Notes: generated by a model not told the origin, from the sequence alone. Shown: positions 8,717 to 17,791, counted from the stretch's first letter. The stretch: DNA of 64,000 nucleotides from Guptibacillus spartinae (GCF_028610625.1 NZ_JAQQWU010000002.1:480817-544816); one strand, 5' to 3'. Made by a program: numbers and translations.

Positions 8717-10036
8717 ATGAAACAAAAATTATCGAATAAGGATATATTTACAATTGGATTAATGCTCTTTGCGCTTTTCTTAGGAGCCGGTAATATGATC
8801 TTCCCTCCAGCGCTTGGACACTCTGCAGGTGAAAACATCTGGACGGCCACAGCCGGTTTTCTTATTACAGGTGTTGGACTCCCTCTTCTTGGCGTAACCG
8901 CTATTGGACTAACAGGTGGAAGTTTGAGAGATATCGCTTCAAAAGTTCATCCACTTTTCGGACTTATATTTACGGCAATTCTCTATCTGGCAATTGGCCC
9001 ATTCTTTGGCATTCCACGAACAGGAACGGTTGCCTTTGAAATTGGCATTGTGCCATTTCTAAACGAATCAACAAATGTAAATGGACTACCTTTGTTTCTC
9101 TATACACTTATCTTTTTTGGATTAACATTCGGGTTATCACTAAATCCAACACGATTAGTGGACCGCGTTGGAAAAATACTTACTCCACTGTTGATTTTAG
9201 TGCTTGGCAGCTTAATCATCGGAGCATTTATTAACCCTCCTGGGCCATTATCAACGCCTTCTGCTAATTATGAAAGTGGCGTTTTCTTTAAAGGTTTTAT
9301 TGAAGGTTATCTTACGATGGATGCAATTGCAGCTCTTGTATTCGGGATTGTCGTCATACAGGCAGTTAACAATAAAGGAATCACTGATCGTAGAACCGTT
9401 TCAATTGCTGTTCTTAAAGCTGGCATTCTTGCAGCGACTGGATTAACAGCGATTTATCTTTCACTTGCATACATCGGTGCCACAAGCACGTCTCTTGTCG
9501 GGTCTGCGAATAATGGAGGAGAGATTCTATCCAGTATTGCAAGCTATCTATTCGGTACATTTGGCGCTCTTTTACTTGGCGCAGCAATCACCTTCGCCTG
9601 TTTAACAACATCCGTTGGTCTCGTAACAGCGTGCGGAGAATATTTTTCTAAAACCTATTCCAAACTTTCTTATAAAACTGTCATTTTAATTGTGACGCTA
9701 TTTAGTACATTGGTCGCTAATCTTGGTCTCACACAGCTAATTACGTTTACTTTGCCTGTTCTGATCGCCATTTATCCGATCGCCATTGTCTTAATTTTCC
9801 TCACCTTTATTAATAATGTCATTCCTATTCACAACTATGTGTATAGGGGAGCAATTATCTTAACGATCTTCATCAGTGTCCCAAATGCTTTAGAAGGAGC
9901 TGGGATCGTTCTACCCGGTATGAGAATGATGGCATCCTTACCTCTTTATAATGAGGGTGTTGGTTGGATTATTCCAGCCCTTATAGGTGCTGGAATTGGA
10001 CTTCTACTCTCTAAAACAAGTAACAAAAAATCGTAA
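8717..10036 (+). CDS. braB: Branched-chain amino acid transporter BraB (LIVCS family)
   Basis: A 439-residue integral membrane protein with about 12 hydrophobic segments and the family N-terminus (DIFTIGLMLFALFLGAGNMIFPPALG region). It imports isoleucine, valine and leucine with a cation. I place the start at ATG 8717 because AGGAGG (8706-8711) sits 5 nt upstream. An in-frame TTG at 8699 would put the RBS inside the gene. The position between nifZ and ezrA matches B. subtilis. A half-site resembling a CodY box (GAAAATT) lies just upstream, but that is weak evidence for CodY control. A strong terminator follows. Confidence 0.93.
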   Translation: MKQKLSNKDIFTIGLMLFALFLGAGNMIFPPALGHSAGENIWTATAGFLITGVGLPLLGVTAIGLTGGSLRDIASKVHPLFGLIFTAILYLAIGPFFGIPRTGTVAFEIGIVPFLNESTNVNGLPLFLYTLIFFGLTFGLSLNPTRLVDRVGKILTPLLILVLGSLIIGAFINPPGPLSTPSANYESGVFFKGFIEGYLTMDAIAALVFGIVVIQAVNNKGITDRRTVSIAVLKAGILAATGLTAIYLSLAYIGATSTSLVGSANNGGEILSSIASYLFGTFGALLLGAAITFACLTTSVGLVTACGEYFSKTYSKLSYKTVILIVTLFSTLVANLGLTQLITFTLPVLIAIYPIAIVLIFLTFINNVIPIHNYVYRGAIILTIFISVPNALEGAGIVLPGMRMMASLPLYNEGVGWIIPALIGAGIGLLLSKTSNKKS

Positions 10037-10040
10037 TCCA

Positions 10041-10070
10041 AAAACGCAGGAGACTTTGCCTGCGTTTTTT
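10041..10070 (+). terminator. Terminator of braB
   Basis: AAAACGCAGG (10041-10050) pairs with CCTGCGTTTT (10059-10068) and continues into a T run. Confidence 0.93.
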
Positions 10071-10094
10071 CGTCGTCCTTTTTTGTATGAAGCT

Positions 10095-10122
10095 AAAAAA
10101 AGCCCTCCTCGAAAGGAGAGCT
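10095..10122 (-). terminator. Terminator of ezrA
   Basis: AGCCCTCCT and AGGAGAGCT form a 9-bp stem with one G-U pair on the minus strand, then a T run. The stem overlaps the ezrA stop codon. Confidence 0.8.
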
Positions 10123-11818
10123 ACGATTTCACAGGTTCTCTAACATCTTCTTTGAGCGATTGAAGTACCTGTGGGTCTACTTTTTCAATGGCTGCTTCCG
10201 CAGTGGATAGCGCATCATCATATTCATATTTCCTAAAGTGATCTTCTGCTTTTTGGAGCAGTTCATCTACACTTCGATATTTACCACGGTAACGATTTCC
10301 AAACTGGATTAATCGTTCCGTTAAAACAGCGTCTTCCACAAGCTTCTTCGTAATTTCTGTGCTATGTTCAACTGCACGTTCTGCGTCACCTAACACTTCA
10401 TTAATTTGATAAATATCAAGCGGGACATCTGAAAGACGTTCGCTTAATTCAATAATAATATCCTCTGCTAATTCATAACCATCGAGATAGGAGGCAGGAA
10501 TGCCTGGTAAGTTACTTAATTTCATCATCCTTCTCGATTCAATTAACTGCCGTTTCAAGTCTTTAATCGTCTCAAGTGCTTTCAACTCATCTCGCCTAAG
10601 CATATGCAAGTTTTCTTTCTGAATTTGCATTTCGTGATCAATCGTAGCAAGATCTTGTTTTAGAGAGAGGACGGTTTCAGCTAGTGTCGTGTATGCCTGC
10701 TGATTGCCTTCTACCGCTTCTTGAACAGCATTAAATCGGATATGCATATCTGAGATTTTCATTTCAATATCTTTTACCATATTTAATTCTTGTTCTTCTA
10801 ACCGATAGCTTAGTTGCACCACATTCGTTTCTTCTTGTAAATCCTGAAGATGTGAATTTGTTTTGAACAACTCATGCTCTAATTCTTCTACCTTCTCTGT
10901 AACAAGATGCCTTGCATCAACCTCAGATTCTAATTGGTCATAAAGACCTTCAATGCTCCTTCGTACGGCATCGATTTCTGATTTCATATTTTCGACTTCA
11001 GTTTTTTCAATCGAAGATTCCCATCTAATTAGATCTGACTCTACCTGATCGATATGATCCTGAATTTCTAAGTGATCAAGAACATACCCTTCAGACGCCA
11101 TTGCAGAAGTTCCATCTTCAAGTTCTTTTAATTGAGAAGGTATTTGTGTATGAACAAGAGCAATTAACTCTGGCGTTATAGCGATTTTATCCTGAACTGC
11201 CGTTAATCGCTCTTGAATATCGATTAACACGCTTCTAGCCTCAAGATAGTTTCCTTCTCCTGTTAATTGTTCATAATGCTTAAGGTTCTGTTTCAGCTCT
11301 TCAAGCTCTGTTTCAAGTGTTGGAAAAGCTTTTCCAAGGGAACGATTCTGCGACAGAAGACGCTGTTTTGCTTCTCTGAATAATTCTTGAACCGAGATAA
11401 TATCCGTACGGTTTTGTTCTTCGCTTGAAACTAACTCATTAATATCTTCTAACATCAGTTCAATTCGCTTCTCAATTTGCTCTAACCGTTCTTGGGTTTC
11501 AACGAGTGTCGTTTTCGCTTTGCGAAAACGATATTTCTCAGCAGCTTCTTCTGTATCCATGAGCTGTTCTTCTAGATTTGGAAGTTTAACTGCAACAATT
11601 TCGTCCCACTCTTCCCGCCACTTTTCAAATTTCTCTTCCGTTTGACCTGACATCGTTAATCCCTTCACTTTTGAGATCTCATCAGTTACAGGTCTATTCA
11701 AAATATCAATCTTCCATTCTTCTAGACGATCGATTTCATTGTATATTTTTCTTCTCGCAAAAGTGCCATATAATATGACGGCAACCAGTAAAATAATCGC
11801 AATGACAATATACTCCAA
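10121..11818 (-). CDS. ezrA: Septation ring formation regulator EzrA
   Basis: A 565-residue protein with a single N-terminal membrane anchor (about residues 2-20) and then an almost uninterrupted alpha-helical, spectrin-like coiled coil. EzrA is membrane bound, binds FtsZ, limits Z rings to midcell and shuttles PBP1 in Firmicutes. Family landmarks include RRKIYNEIDRLEEWK and a conserved FEKWREEWDEIV segment. I choose the TTG at 11818 (MEYIVIAI) because AGAAGGGGTG precedes it and the product then aligns with B. subtilis EzrA from residue 1. A GTG 7 codons upstream lacks a good RBS. The nifZ-braB-ezrA-hisJ order agrees with B. subtilis. Confidence 0.95.
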   Translation of the reverse strand: MEYIVIAIILLVAVILYGTFARRKIYNEIDRLEEWKIDILNRPVTDEISKVKGLTMSGQTEEKFEKWREEWDEIVAVKLPNLEEQLMDTEEAAEKYRFRKAKTTLVETQERLEQIEKRIELMLEDINELVSSEEQNRTDIISVQELFREAKQRLLSQNRSLGKAFPTLETELEELKQNLKHYEQLTGEGNYLEARSVLIDIQERLTAVQDKIAITPELIALVHTQIPSQLKELEDGTSAMASEGYVLDHLEIQDHIDQVESDLIRWESSIEKTEVENMKSEIDAVRRSIEGLYDQLESEVDARHLVTEKVEELEHELFKTNSHLQDLQEETNVVQLSYRLEEQELNMVKDIEMKISDMHIRFNAVQEAVEGNQQAYTTLAETVLSLKQDLATIDHEMQIQKENLHMLRRDELKALETIKDLKRQLIESRRMMKLSNLPGIPASYLDGYELAEDIIIELSERLSDVPLDIYQINEVLGDAERAVEHSTEITKKLVEDAVLTERLIQFGNRYRGKYRSVDELLQKAEDHFRKYEYDDALSTAEAAIEKVDPQVLQSLKEDVREPVKS

Positions 11819-12041
11819 CGGAAGCACCCCTTCTTCCACATCATCAAATTATGTATGCATGCTCATTAAGCAGTCTAAATCATCAGATATAGATCGTTTG
11901 TAAACAACTATGTAGGAAATTCATTAATGTTTTTATGATACCATGTAATTACCTCTTTGACTAAATAAATTCAATATTCGACAGCTAAAATCCTTGATTC
12001 TATTATAAACTTTTTCATTTTTTGAAAGAAGGTGCTTTAGA

Positions 12042-12875
12042 ATGAATATTTTATACGATGGACACATCCACTCTCCTTTTTGTCCACACGGGTCCAATGA
12101 TCAATTTGATGAGTACGTAGAAGCAGCACTCCAAGCAGGTTATAAAGGAATGACCTTTACAGAACACGCGCCTCTGCCAAAAAGCTTCATTGACCCAGTT
12201 CCAAATAAGGACAGCGGGATGAAGTGGGAAGATGTCCACTGCTATTTAAATTCCATTCAACAACTGAAGGAAAAATATAGGGGGTCCATTGAAATTAATA
12301 GTGGACTAGAAGTCGATTATGTTGAAGGATTTGAGGAAGAAACAAAACAATTACTCGATTCAATTGGTCCATATTTAGATGATGCTATTCTTTCTGTCCA
12401 CTTTATAAAACAAGGCGATAATTATACCTGTCTTGATTATAGTGCTGAGGCTTTTTATGACTTGGTTCACTCGTTAGGATCGGTTGAGAGAGTTCATAAG
12501 AAATATTATGAAACTGTATTAAAGTCCGTTCACTCAAATTTAGGAGCTTTTAAACCAACACGAATGGGACATATCACCCTCGTAAATAAATTCCAAAAAA
12601 AATACCCATTTCATAATAAATTTAATACAGAAATCATAAGCATTCTTGATGCAATTAAGGAGAGGGATTATGCCCTGGACTACAATGGTGCTGGAACAGT
12701 AAAGCCGCTTTGCGGTGAACCTTATCCAAGCGATCAAGTCGTTCAAGAAGCGGTAAAACGAGAAATCCCTCTCGTCTATGGCTCCGACGCCCATAGTGCA
12801 AAAGGGATTGGTCAAGGAGCAGATAGATTGATTACGCAACAGCTTCAAATGCCGAATAAATTTAACCGTTCATAA
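12042..12875 (+). CDS. hisJ: Histidinol-phosphatase HisJ (PHP family)
   Basis: A 277-residue PHP-domain phosphatase that converts histidinol phosphate to histidinol in histidine synthesis. The metal-binding DGHIHSPFCPHG is at the N-terminus, TFTEHAP follows, and the C-terminal GSDAH motif supplies further metal ligands. The ATG follows GAAGGTG. It stands alone, outside any his operon, as in B. subtilis (ytvP). Its last 14 nt overlap the end of the convergent refZ, so no terminator separates them. Confidence 0.93.
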   Translation: MNILYDGHIHSPFCPHGSNDQFDEYVEAALQAGYKGMTFTEHAPLPKSFIDPVPNKDSGMKWEDVHCYLNSIQQLKEKYRGSIEINSGLEVDYVEGFEEETKQLLDSIGPYLDDAILSVHFIKQGDNYTCLDYSAEAFYDLVHSLGSVERVHKKYYETVLKSVHSNLGAFKPTRMGHITLVNKFQKKYPFHNKFNTEIISILDAIKERDYALDYNGAGTVKPLCGEPYPSDQVVQEAVKREIPLVYGSDAHSAKGIGQGADRLITQQLQMPNKFNRS

Positions 12876-13515
12876 CAAGCGGGCGCTCCTCCCACTTCTT
12901 GTCCTTACAAACAGTTAATTGAATCCATTCATTTAACTGTTTGTTATATTTCTCAATAAAATAACGTTCATTTGGTTGAATATGATGCACTTCAAGAATA
13001 TATTGAGGGTGTAAAAAAGGCATCGAAAGCATCCCTTTCATTTGCATCACAAGATAATCAATTGGTTGAGGACGAAATTCCTTTCTTGCAAAACCCACTT
13101 CAAAAATCCTCGTGAAATAATACTTTTCTTTCGAAAGATACGTGGTCATAATTTCACGAATAAGAACGGAATCAAACGTAATTTCACGGTGGACAAATCG
13201 AGCTAACTGTCTATTCAAGTATTGATATTCCATCACGCGATGAATTGCTTCAATTAAACATGACTTCGCTGAACGCGTTTCTAGCTGTTGATAAGCCGTT
13301 TCGATCTCACTGACGTACCCTTCTAGAAAAGAAGTCATCAAAAACTCTGCCAATCCCTTTTTTCCATTAAAATAATAAGAGATCAACGCCACGTTTACAT
13401 CAGCTTTACTCGCAATATCACGAACTGAAGTACCATGAAATCCTTTCGTATTAAAGAGTTGAATGGCGGCCTGGATGACACTTCGCTTCGATACTGTATC
13501 TCGCTCCTGTTTCAC
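12862..13515 (-). CDS. refZ: TetR-family regulator of FtsZ, RefZ
   Basis: A 217-residue TetR-type DNA-binding protein. The N-terminal HTH (GFHGTSVRDIASKADVNVAL region) is followed by YYFNGKKGL and an all-helical ligand or dimer domain with REITFDSVLIREIMTTYL, matching B. subtilis RefZ/YttP. RefZ acts early in sporulation, binds origin-proximal RBM sites and affects FtsZ and chromosome positioning. I take the GTG at 13515 because GGAGGTGG lies 6 nt upstream. The longer ORF (to 13563) has no RBS. A TTTGTCGCA sequence upstream on the coding strand resembles a Spo0A box with one mismatch, which would fit the early-sporulation role. Confidence 0.88.
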   Translation of the reverse strand: MKQERDTVSKRSVIQAAIQLFNTKGFHGTSVRDIASKADVNVALISYYFNGKKGLAEFLMTSFLEGYVSEIETAYQQLETRSAKSCLIEAIHRVMEYQYLNRQLARFVHREITFDSVLIREIMTTYLSKEKYYFTRIFEVGFARKEFRPQPIDYLVMQMKGMLSMPFLHPQYILEVHHIQPNERYFIEKYNKQLNEWIQLTVCKDKKWEERPLVMNG

Positions 13516-13666
13516 TAGGAACCACCTCCAAAGAGTTCGATCATAACTAACTGATTCGTTCATTTCCCGTCTATTCCTTTAATTATCGTGCGACAAAATA
13601 TGTGTGTTAATCAACAAGATTTGATATGATATTCATAATTTCGAGTTAAGGAAGAGGTGTTTTGAG

Positions 13667-14152
13667 ATGTTTGAAGTCGAATCCTATTCTGGAAAAAGAG
13701 AAAAAGACTATCAAATGGTAATTAAACAATTAAGAGCATTGCTTGATGGTGAAACAAATCAGCTTGCCAATCTTGCCAATGCTTCTGCATTATTAAATCA
13801 GTTTTTATCAGACGTGAACTGGGTTGGTTTTTATTTATACGAAAAAGAAACCGATCAACTTGTTTTAGGTCCGTTCCAGGGACTACCTGCTTGCGTTAGA
13901 ATTCAGAATGGAAAAGGCGTATGCGGTACCGCCTCGAAAGAAGGCAAAACCATGAGAGTTGAAAATGTTCATGAGTTCCCTGGACACATCGCTTGTGATG
14001 CTGCATCACTATCCGAAATAGTTGTACCTATGTTTTCTAATGGTACCTTACTTGGAGTTCTTGACATTGATAGCCCTAAAGTGGGGAGATTTGATGACGT
14101 GGATCAAGAGTACTTAGAAAAATTCACTGTAGCATTGCAAGATTTCCTCTAA
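13667..14152 (+). CDS. ytsP: Free methionine-(R)-sulfoxide reductase (GAF-type fRMsr)
   Basis: A 161-residue single GAF-domain enzyme that reduces free methionine-R-sulfoxide with thioredoxin. The three family cysteines are all present: C76 in PACVRI, C86 in GVCGTA (within the usual GVCG signature) and C110 in HIACDA. The ATG follows GAAGAGG. It lies divergent from refZ and convergent with a methionine gamma-lyase-like gene, making a small methionine-related neighbourhood. B. subtilis has the same protein (YtsP) next to refZ. There is no signal peptide, so it is cytosolic. Confidence 0.92.
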   Translation: MFEVESYSGKREKDYQMVIKQLRALLDGETNQLANLANASALLNQFLSDVNWVGFYLYEKETDQLVLGPFQGLPACVRIQNGKGVCGTASKEGKTMRVENVHEFPGHIACDAASLSEIVVPMFSNGTLLGVLDIDSPKVGRFDDVDQEYLEKFTVALQDFL

Positions 14153-14195
14153 ATAAAGAAATATATTTTCATTCACAGAACTTCCGAAATAAAAT

Positions 14196-14234
14196 ACGTC
14201 CGTTGAGAAGTTTATTCCAACGGACGTTTATTTT
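14196..14234. terminator. Bidirectional terminator, ytsP / methionine gamma-lyase
   Basis: ACGTCCGTTG (14196-14205) pairs with CAACGGACGT (14218-14227) and is followed by a T-rich tail. It is symmetric enough to serve both convergent genes. Confidence 0.9.
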
Positions 14235-15417
14235 ATTTTTCAAGAGCTTGTTCGATATCCTCCCATATGTCTTCCCAGGCTTCAAGCCCAATCGAAAGAC
14301 GAATGAGCGATTCACTAATCCCCATTCTTTTTCTCTCTTCTATAGGAACAACTGCGTGTGTCATTGTAGCAGGATGCTGAATTAACGTCTCTGCATCACC
14401 AAGACTAACCGCAATTTTAATCATCTCTAAGTGATTCATAAAATGTTGCGCTTCTTGTTTACCACCCTTTATTTCAAAGCTTATTAACCCACCTGGGCTT
14501 TTCATCTGCTTTTGCGCAATCGAAAAAGAGGGTGATGCTTCTTGTCCTGGATACATCACGTTCGTTACTGCCGGATGATTAATCAACTTTTCAACTACCC
14601 GTCTAGCATTCGCACAGTGCCGATCCATTCGGATAGGGAGAGTCTTTAACCCTCGAAGAAGCAACCACGCGTCAAAAGGAGATAGAATGCCTCCAATATC
14701 TTTTTGCGTACTCTTTGCAATAGAAGTAATTGTTTCCTGATCGCTCACGACAAGTCCCGCTACCACATCTCCATGCCCTCCAATATATTTGGTAGCACTG
14801 TGTAATACGATATCACATCCAAACTCCATTGGACGTTGTAAATAAGGGGTTGAAAATGTGTTATCGACAACTACCGTAATTCCTTTCTCCTTTGCAACCG
14901 AAGAAATCATTTCTAGGTCAATTAATTTTAATGTCGGATTAATGGGTGTTTCGATATAGATCACTGTTGTATTCGGACGAATCGCCTGACGAATTTGTTC
15001 CATTGAATCGAGCGGAAGCAAGTCATGCTCAATCCCAAACTTATTTTCTATCATTTTGAGCAAGCCGAAAGTACAGCCATACACACCTTCAGAGCAAAGA
15101 ATATGGTCACCTGACTTCACAAGATGCATAAGAACCGCGGATACAGCTGCCATGCCTGAACCAAAAGCTAATCCTGCCTCCGCATTTTCAAGAGAAGCCA
15201 TTCTCTCTTCTAACATGCGAACAGTAGGATTACCTAATCTAGAATAAATGTATCCAGGCTCCTCACCAGCAAACCTTTTTTCACCGGCTTCAGCTGTTTC
15301 AAATGTAAAAGTGGATGTTTGGTAGATTGGTGATGCCAAACTATTATGATGTGATTTTGATTCGTATCCATCATGTATTGTTTTCGTTTCAAAGCGATGC
15401 TTTCCTTTCAAAGTCAT
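14233..15417 (-). CDS. megL: Methionine gamma-lyase-like PLP enzyme (Cys/Met metabolism family)
   Basis: A 394-residue member of the trans-sulfuration PLP family. The PLP lysine is K210 in SATKYIGGHGD, with YSRLGNPT near 59-65 and VVVDNTFSTPYLQ around 182-194. The YGCTF motif places a cysteine (C115) where Pseudomonas methionine gamma-lyase has its characteristic active-site Cys. This argues for methionine gamma-lyase (methionine to methanethiol, 2-oxobutyrate and ammonia) over cystathionine synthase or lyase. B. subtilis has a different gene in this slot, so this is an insertion relative to that order. A perfect cre site covers the promoter, which suggests carbon catabolite repression. The exact substrate still needs an assay. 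Confidence 0.82.
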   Translation of the reverse strand: MTLKGKHRFETKTIHDGYESKSHHNSLASPIYQTSTFTFETAEAGEKRFAGEEPGYIYSRLGNPTVRMLEERMASLENAEAGLAFGSGMAAVSAVLMHLVKSGDHILCSEGVYGCTFGLLKMIENKFGIEHDLLPLDSMEQIRQAIRPNTTVIYIETPINPTLKLIDLEMISSVAKEKGITVVVDNTFSTPYLQRPMEFGCDIVLHSATKYIGGHGDVVAGLVVSDQETITSIAKSTQKDIGGILSPFDAWLLLRGLKTLPIRMDRHCANARRVVEKLINHPAVTNVMYPGQEASPSFSIAQKQMKSPGGLISFEIKGGKQEAQHFMNHLEMIKIAVSLGDAETLIQHPATMTHAVVPIEERKRMGISESLIRLSIGLEAWEDIWEDIEQALEK

Positions 15418-15453
15418 AACCCCCTGTTATAAAATCGCACGTCACACTATTAT

Positions 15454-15467
15454 TGTAAGCGTTTTCA
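15454..15467. promoter_or_regulatory. cre site (CcpA operator) at the methionine gamma-lyase promoter
   Basis: TGTAAGCGTTTTCA matches the cre consensus TGWAARCGNTWNCA at every position, and so does its reverse complement. It abuts a TATAAT (15468-15473, minus strand), so bound CcpA would cover the transcription start of the gene starting at 15417. Confidence 0.8.
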
Positions 15468-15543
15468 ATTATAAGGTGAAGAGGTATTTATCTATATTAT
15501 AATAAAGGACAAGTTCTTCATGTTTCTTTCCTTCCTACTAAAG

Positions 15544-15572
15544 TTGACATCTTAACCCGAAAGAGTTACAAT
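15544..15572 (+). promoter_or_regulatory. Sigma-A promoter of rpsD
   Basis: TTGACA (15544-15549) and TACAAT (15567-15572) are separated by exactly 17 nt. The predicted start near 15579 leaves a leader of about 185 nt before rpsD. Confidence 0.88.
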
Positions 15573-15578
15573 TGCATT

Positions 15579-15763
15579 TGTGTAAAATAAGAATGGGCAG
15601 CAGCGTGACGGGCTGCGATTTCATTGTGTTCCTTTTAATAGGTACGCCGCGTAACCTCCGGCTGTCGAGGTGAAGGCGTGTGAAAACACAATGTGCGCAA
15701 TTCGGAATCACGACACTGTTTTTATTTTATACCAATAATAATGGTATAAAGGAGGAGCTAAAT
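15579..15763 (+). ncRNA. rpsD leader RNA, probable S4 autoregulatory element
   Basis: The long untranslated leader folds into nested helices: GCAGC/GCTGC (15597-15601/15612-15616), CATTGTGTT/AACACAATG (15622-15630/15685-15693), ACGCC/GGCGT (15644-15648/15675-15679) and ACCTC/GAGGT (15654-15658/15667-15671). A further hairpin TTATACC/GGTATAA (15727-15733/15743-15749) stands just 5' of the GGAGGAG. B. subtilis rpsD is known to be repressed by S4 binding its leader. I infer the same role here from the position and structure, not from a covariance match. Confidence 0.7.
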
Positions 15764-16366
15764 ATGGCTCGTTATACAGGACCAAGTTGGAAAATTTCTC
15801 GTCGTCTTGGTATTTCTCTAAGTGGTACAGGTAAAGAATTGGAAAAGCGTCCTTACGCTCCAGGTCAACACGGACCTAACCAGCGTAGAAAGCTTTCTGA
15901 ATATGGACTTCAGCTTCAAGAGAAGCAAAAGCTTCGTCACATGTATGGCATGACTGAGCGTCAATTCCGTCGTCTTTTCGATGATGCTGGTAAAATGAAA
16001 GGTGTTCACGGTGAGAACTTCATGATTCTTCTTGAAGCTCGTCTTGATAACCTCGTTTATCGTCTGGGTCTAGCTCGTACTCGCCGTCAGGCTCGTCAGC
16101 TAGTTAACCACGGCCACATCACTGTCGATGGCAAACGCGTTGATATCCCTTCTTACCGCGTAGCGACTGGTCAAGTGATCAGCGTTCGTGAGAAGTCTAA
16201 CAACCTTGACATCATTAAAGAAGCAATCGAAGTAAACAACTTCGTTCCAGAATACCTTACTTTCGATGCAGATAAGCTTGAAGGTACGTTCTCTCGTCTT
16301 CCTGAGCGTTCTGAACTTCCTGCTGAAATCACTGAAGCTCTTATCGTTGAGTACTACTCTCGTTAA
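15764..16366 (+). CDS. rpsD: 30S ribosomal protein S4
   Basis: A 200-residue primary 16S rRNA-binding protein of the small subunit. It begins [16 protein letters not shown] and contains the S4 RNA-binding motif ([27 protein letters not shown]). The start is ATG 15764, directly after GGAGGAG, giving the standard Bacillus length. The in-frame extension back to 15680 lies in the structured leader. It is monocistronic, with its own promoter, leader and terminator. Codon use looks biased toward highly expressed codons. It is next to tyrS, as in B. subtilis. Confidence 0.98.
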   Translation: MARYTGPSWKISRRLGISLSGTGKELEKRPYAPGQHGPNQRRKLSEYGLQLQEKQKLRHMYGMTERQFRRLFDDAGKMKGVHGENFMILLEARLDNLVYRLGLARTRRQARQLVNHGHITVDGKRVDIPSYRVATGQVISVREKSNNLDIIKEAIEVNNFVPEYLTFDADKLEGTFSRLPERSELPAEITEALIVEYYSR

Positions 16367-16376
16367 GCTGTTTCAG

Positions 16377-16405
16377 AAAACCCCGGAATTTATTCCGGGG
16401 TTTTT
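16377..16405 (+). terminator. Terminator of rpsD
   Basis: AAAACCCCGGAA (16377-16388) pairs with TTCCGGGGTTTT, with a 4-nt loop and a T tail. Confidence 0.94.
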
Positions 16406-16431
16406 ATTATGTCAACATAGCTAGAAAATAT

Positions 16432-16454
16432 AAAAAAAGACGCTTAACGCGTCT
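16432..16454 (-). terminator. Terminator of tyrS
   Basis: AGACGC (16438-16443) pairs with GCGTCT (16449-16454). On the minus strand it runs into seven T residues, 13 nt after the tyrS stop. Confidence 0.8.
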
Positions 16455-16466
16455 CTTCTTTAAAGA

Positions 16467-17732
16467 TTAATAAGTAAGGAGAAAGTATTTCTTTTTCCCT
16501 CTTCGAATAATCACGTACTGATTTTCAATTTGATCATTTTCTGAAATCACTTTGTCCATTTCCTGACAGCGTTCACCATTAATATATACAGCTCCATTCT
16601 TTACGTCTTCTCTTGCCTGACGCTTAGAAGGTGAAATACCTGCTTCGACTAATAAATCAATCAGTCCCTTTTCAAGATCCTCTACTTGGTAAGAAGGAAC
16701 ATCTTTAAACCCTAAACGAATTTCATCTGCCGTTAATTGCTTAATATCTCCACTGAAAAGAGCTTCCGAAATATTAATTGCCTGCTGAAGCTTTTCTTCT
16801 CCGTGCACAAGCTTCGTTACGTTTTCAGCTAACGTACGATGCGCTTCTCTTTTTTCTGGAGCTTCTAAGTGCTTCTTTTCAATTTCTTTAATTTCGTCAA
16901 TGCTTAAGAACGTAAAGTAATAAAGAAACTTCACAACATCACGATCATCTGTATTGATCCAGAATTGATAGAACTCATAAGGAGAAGTTTTATCAGCATC
17001 TAACCAGATTGCGCCACCTTCAGATTTACCAAATTTAGATCCATCACTTTTCGTCACAAGTGGGAAGGTTGCACCAAAAGCTTTCGATGACTCTTCGCTT
17101 CCTTCTTCTTTACGAATCAATTCAAGCCCAGCTGTAATATTCCCCCACTGATCACTGCCTCCAATTTGCAGACGGCAATTCTCTTTCCGATACAGTTGAA
17201 GGAAGTCATACGATTGTAGAATCATGTACGTAAACTCAGTAAAAGAAATCCCTGCTTCAAGTCGTGATGTTACTGAATCTTTTGCAAGCATGTAGTTTAA
17301 ACCAAAATTCTTACCTACATCGCGAAGAAATGGGATAACGTTCAATTCGCCGATCCAGTCATAGTTGTTTACAGCCTTGGCAGCATTCGTTTCTGTTTCG
17401 AAATCTAAAAAACGTGCAAGCTGTCCCTGTAATTTGTTCGTCCATTCCTTCACGATATCCTCGGAATTTAACGTACGTTCATTCGAGCGGCCACTAGGAT
17501 CACCAATAAGTCCAGTTGCCCCACCAACAAGTGCAATCGGCGTATGACCAGCAAGTTGAAATCTACGAAGTGCCAATACCGGCAAAAGATGACCAATATG
17601 AAGACTATCTGCTGTTGGATCAAATCCTGAGTAAAGAGCAATTCGATTTTCAGTAAGCTCTTTTTCTAATCCTTCTCGATCTGTTACCTGGTTCAATAGG
17701 CCTCTTGCTTCTAATTCATCTAAAATGTGCAT
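16467..17732 (-). CDS. tyrS: Tyrosyl-tRNA synthetase
   Basis: A 421-residue class I synthetase that charges tRNA-Tyr. The HIGH motif is at 45-48, the KMSKS equivalent KFGKS at 233-237, and a C-terminal S4-like RNA-binding domain (SKRQAREDVKNGAVYINGE) ends the protein. The start is ATG 17732 with AAAGGGAG upstream and the standard length. The longer in-frame ORF to 17837 runs into the T-box antiterminator region. Expression is controlled by the upstream T-box leader. Confidence 0.97.
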   Translation of the reverse strand: MHILDELEARGLLNQVTDREGLEKELTENRIALYSGFDPTADSLHIGHLLPVLALRRFQLAGHTPIALVGGATGLIGDPSGRSNERTLNSEDIVKEWTNKLQGQLARFLDFETETNAAKAVNNYDWIGELNVIPFLRDVGKNFGLNYMLAKDSVTSRLEAGISFTEFTYMILQSYDFLQLYRKENCRLQIGGSDQWGNITAGLELIRKEEGSEESSKAFGATFPLVTKSDGSKFGKSEGGAIWLDADKTSPYEFYQFWINTDDRDVVKFLYYFTFLSIDEIKEIEKKHLEAPEKREAHRTLAENVTKLVHGEEKLQQAINISEALFSGDIKQLTADEIRLGFKDVPSYQVEDLEKGLIDLLVEAGISPSKRQAREDVKNGAVYINGERCQEMDKVISENDQIENQYVIIRRGKKKYFLLTY

Positions 17733-17791
17733 GTGATCGACTCCCTTTGTTAATCGTGTAGTATTTCCGTTTAATACAGTTATTAAAACAC

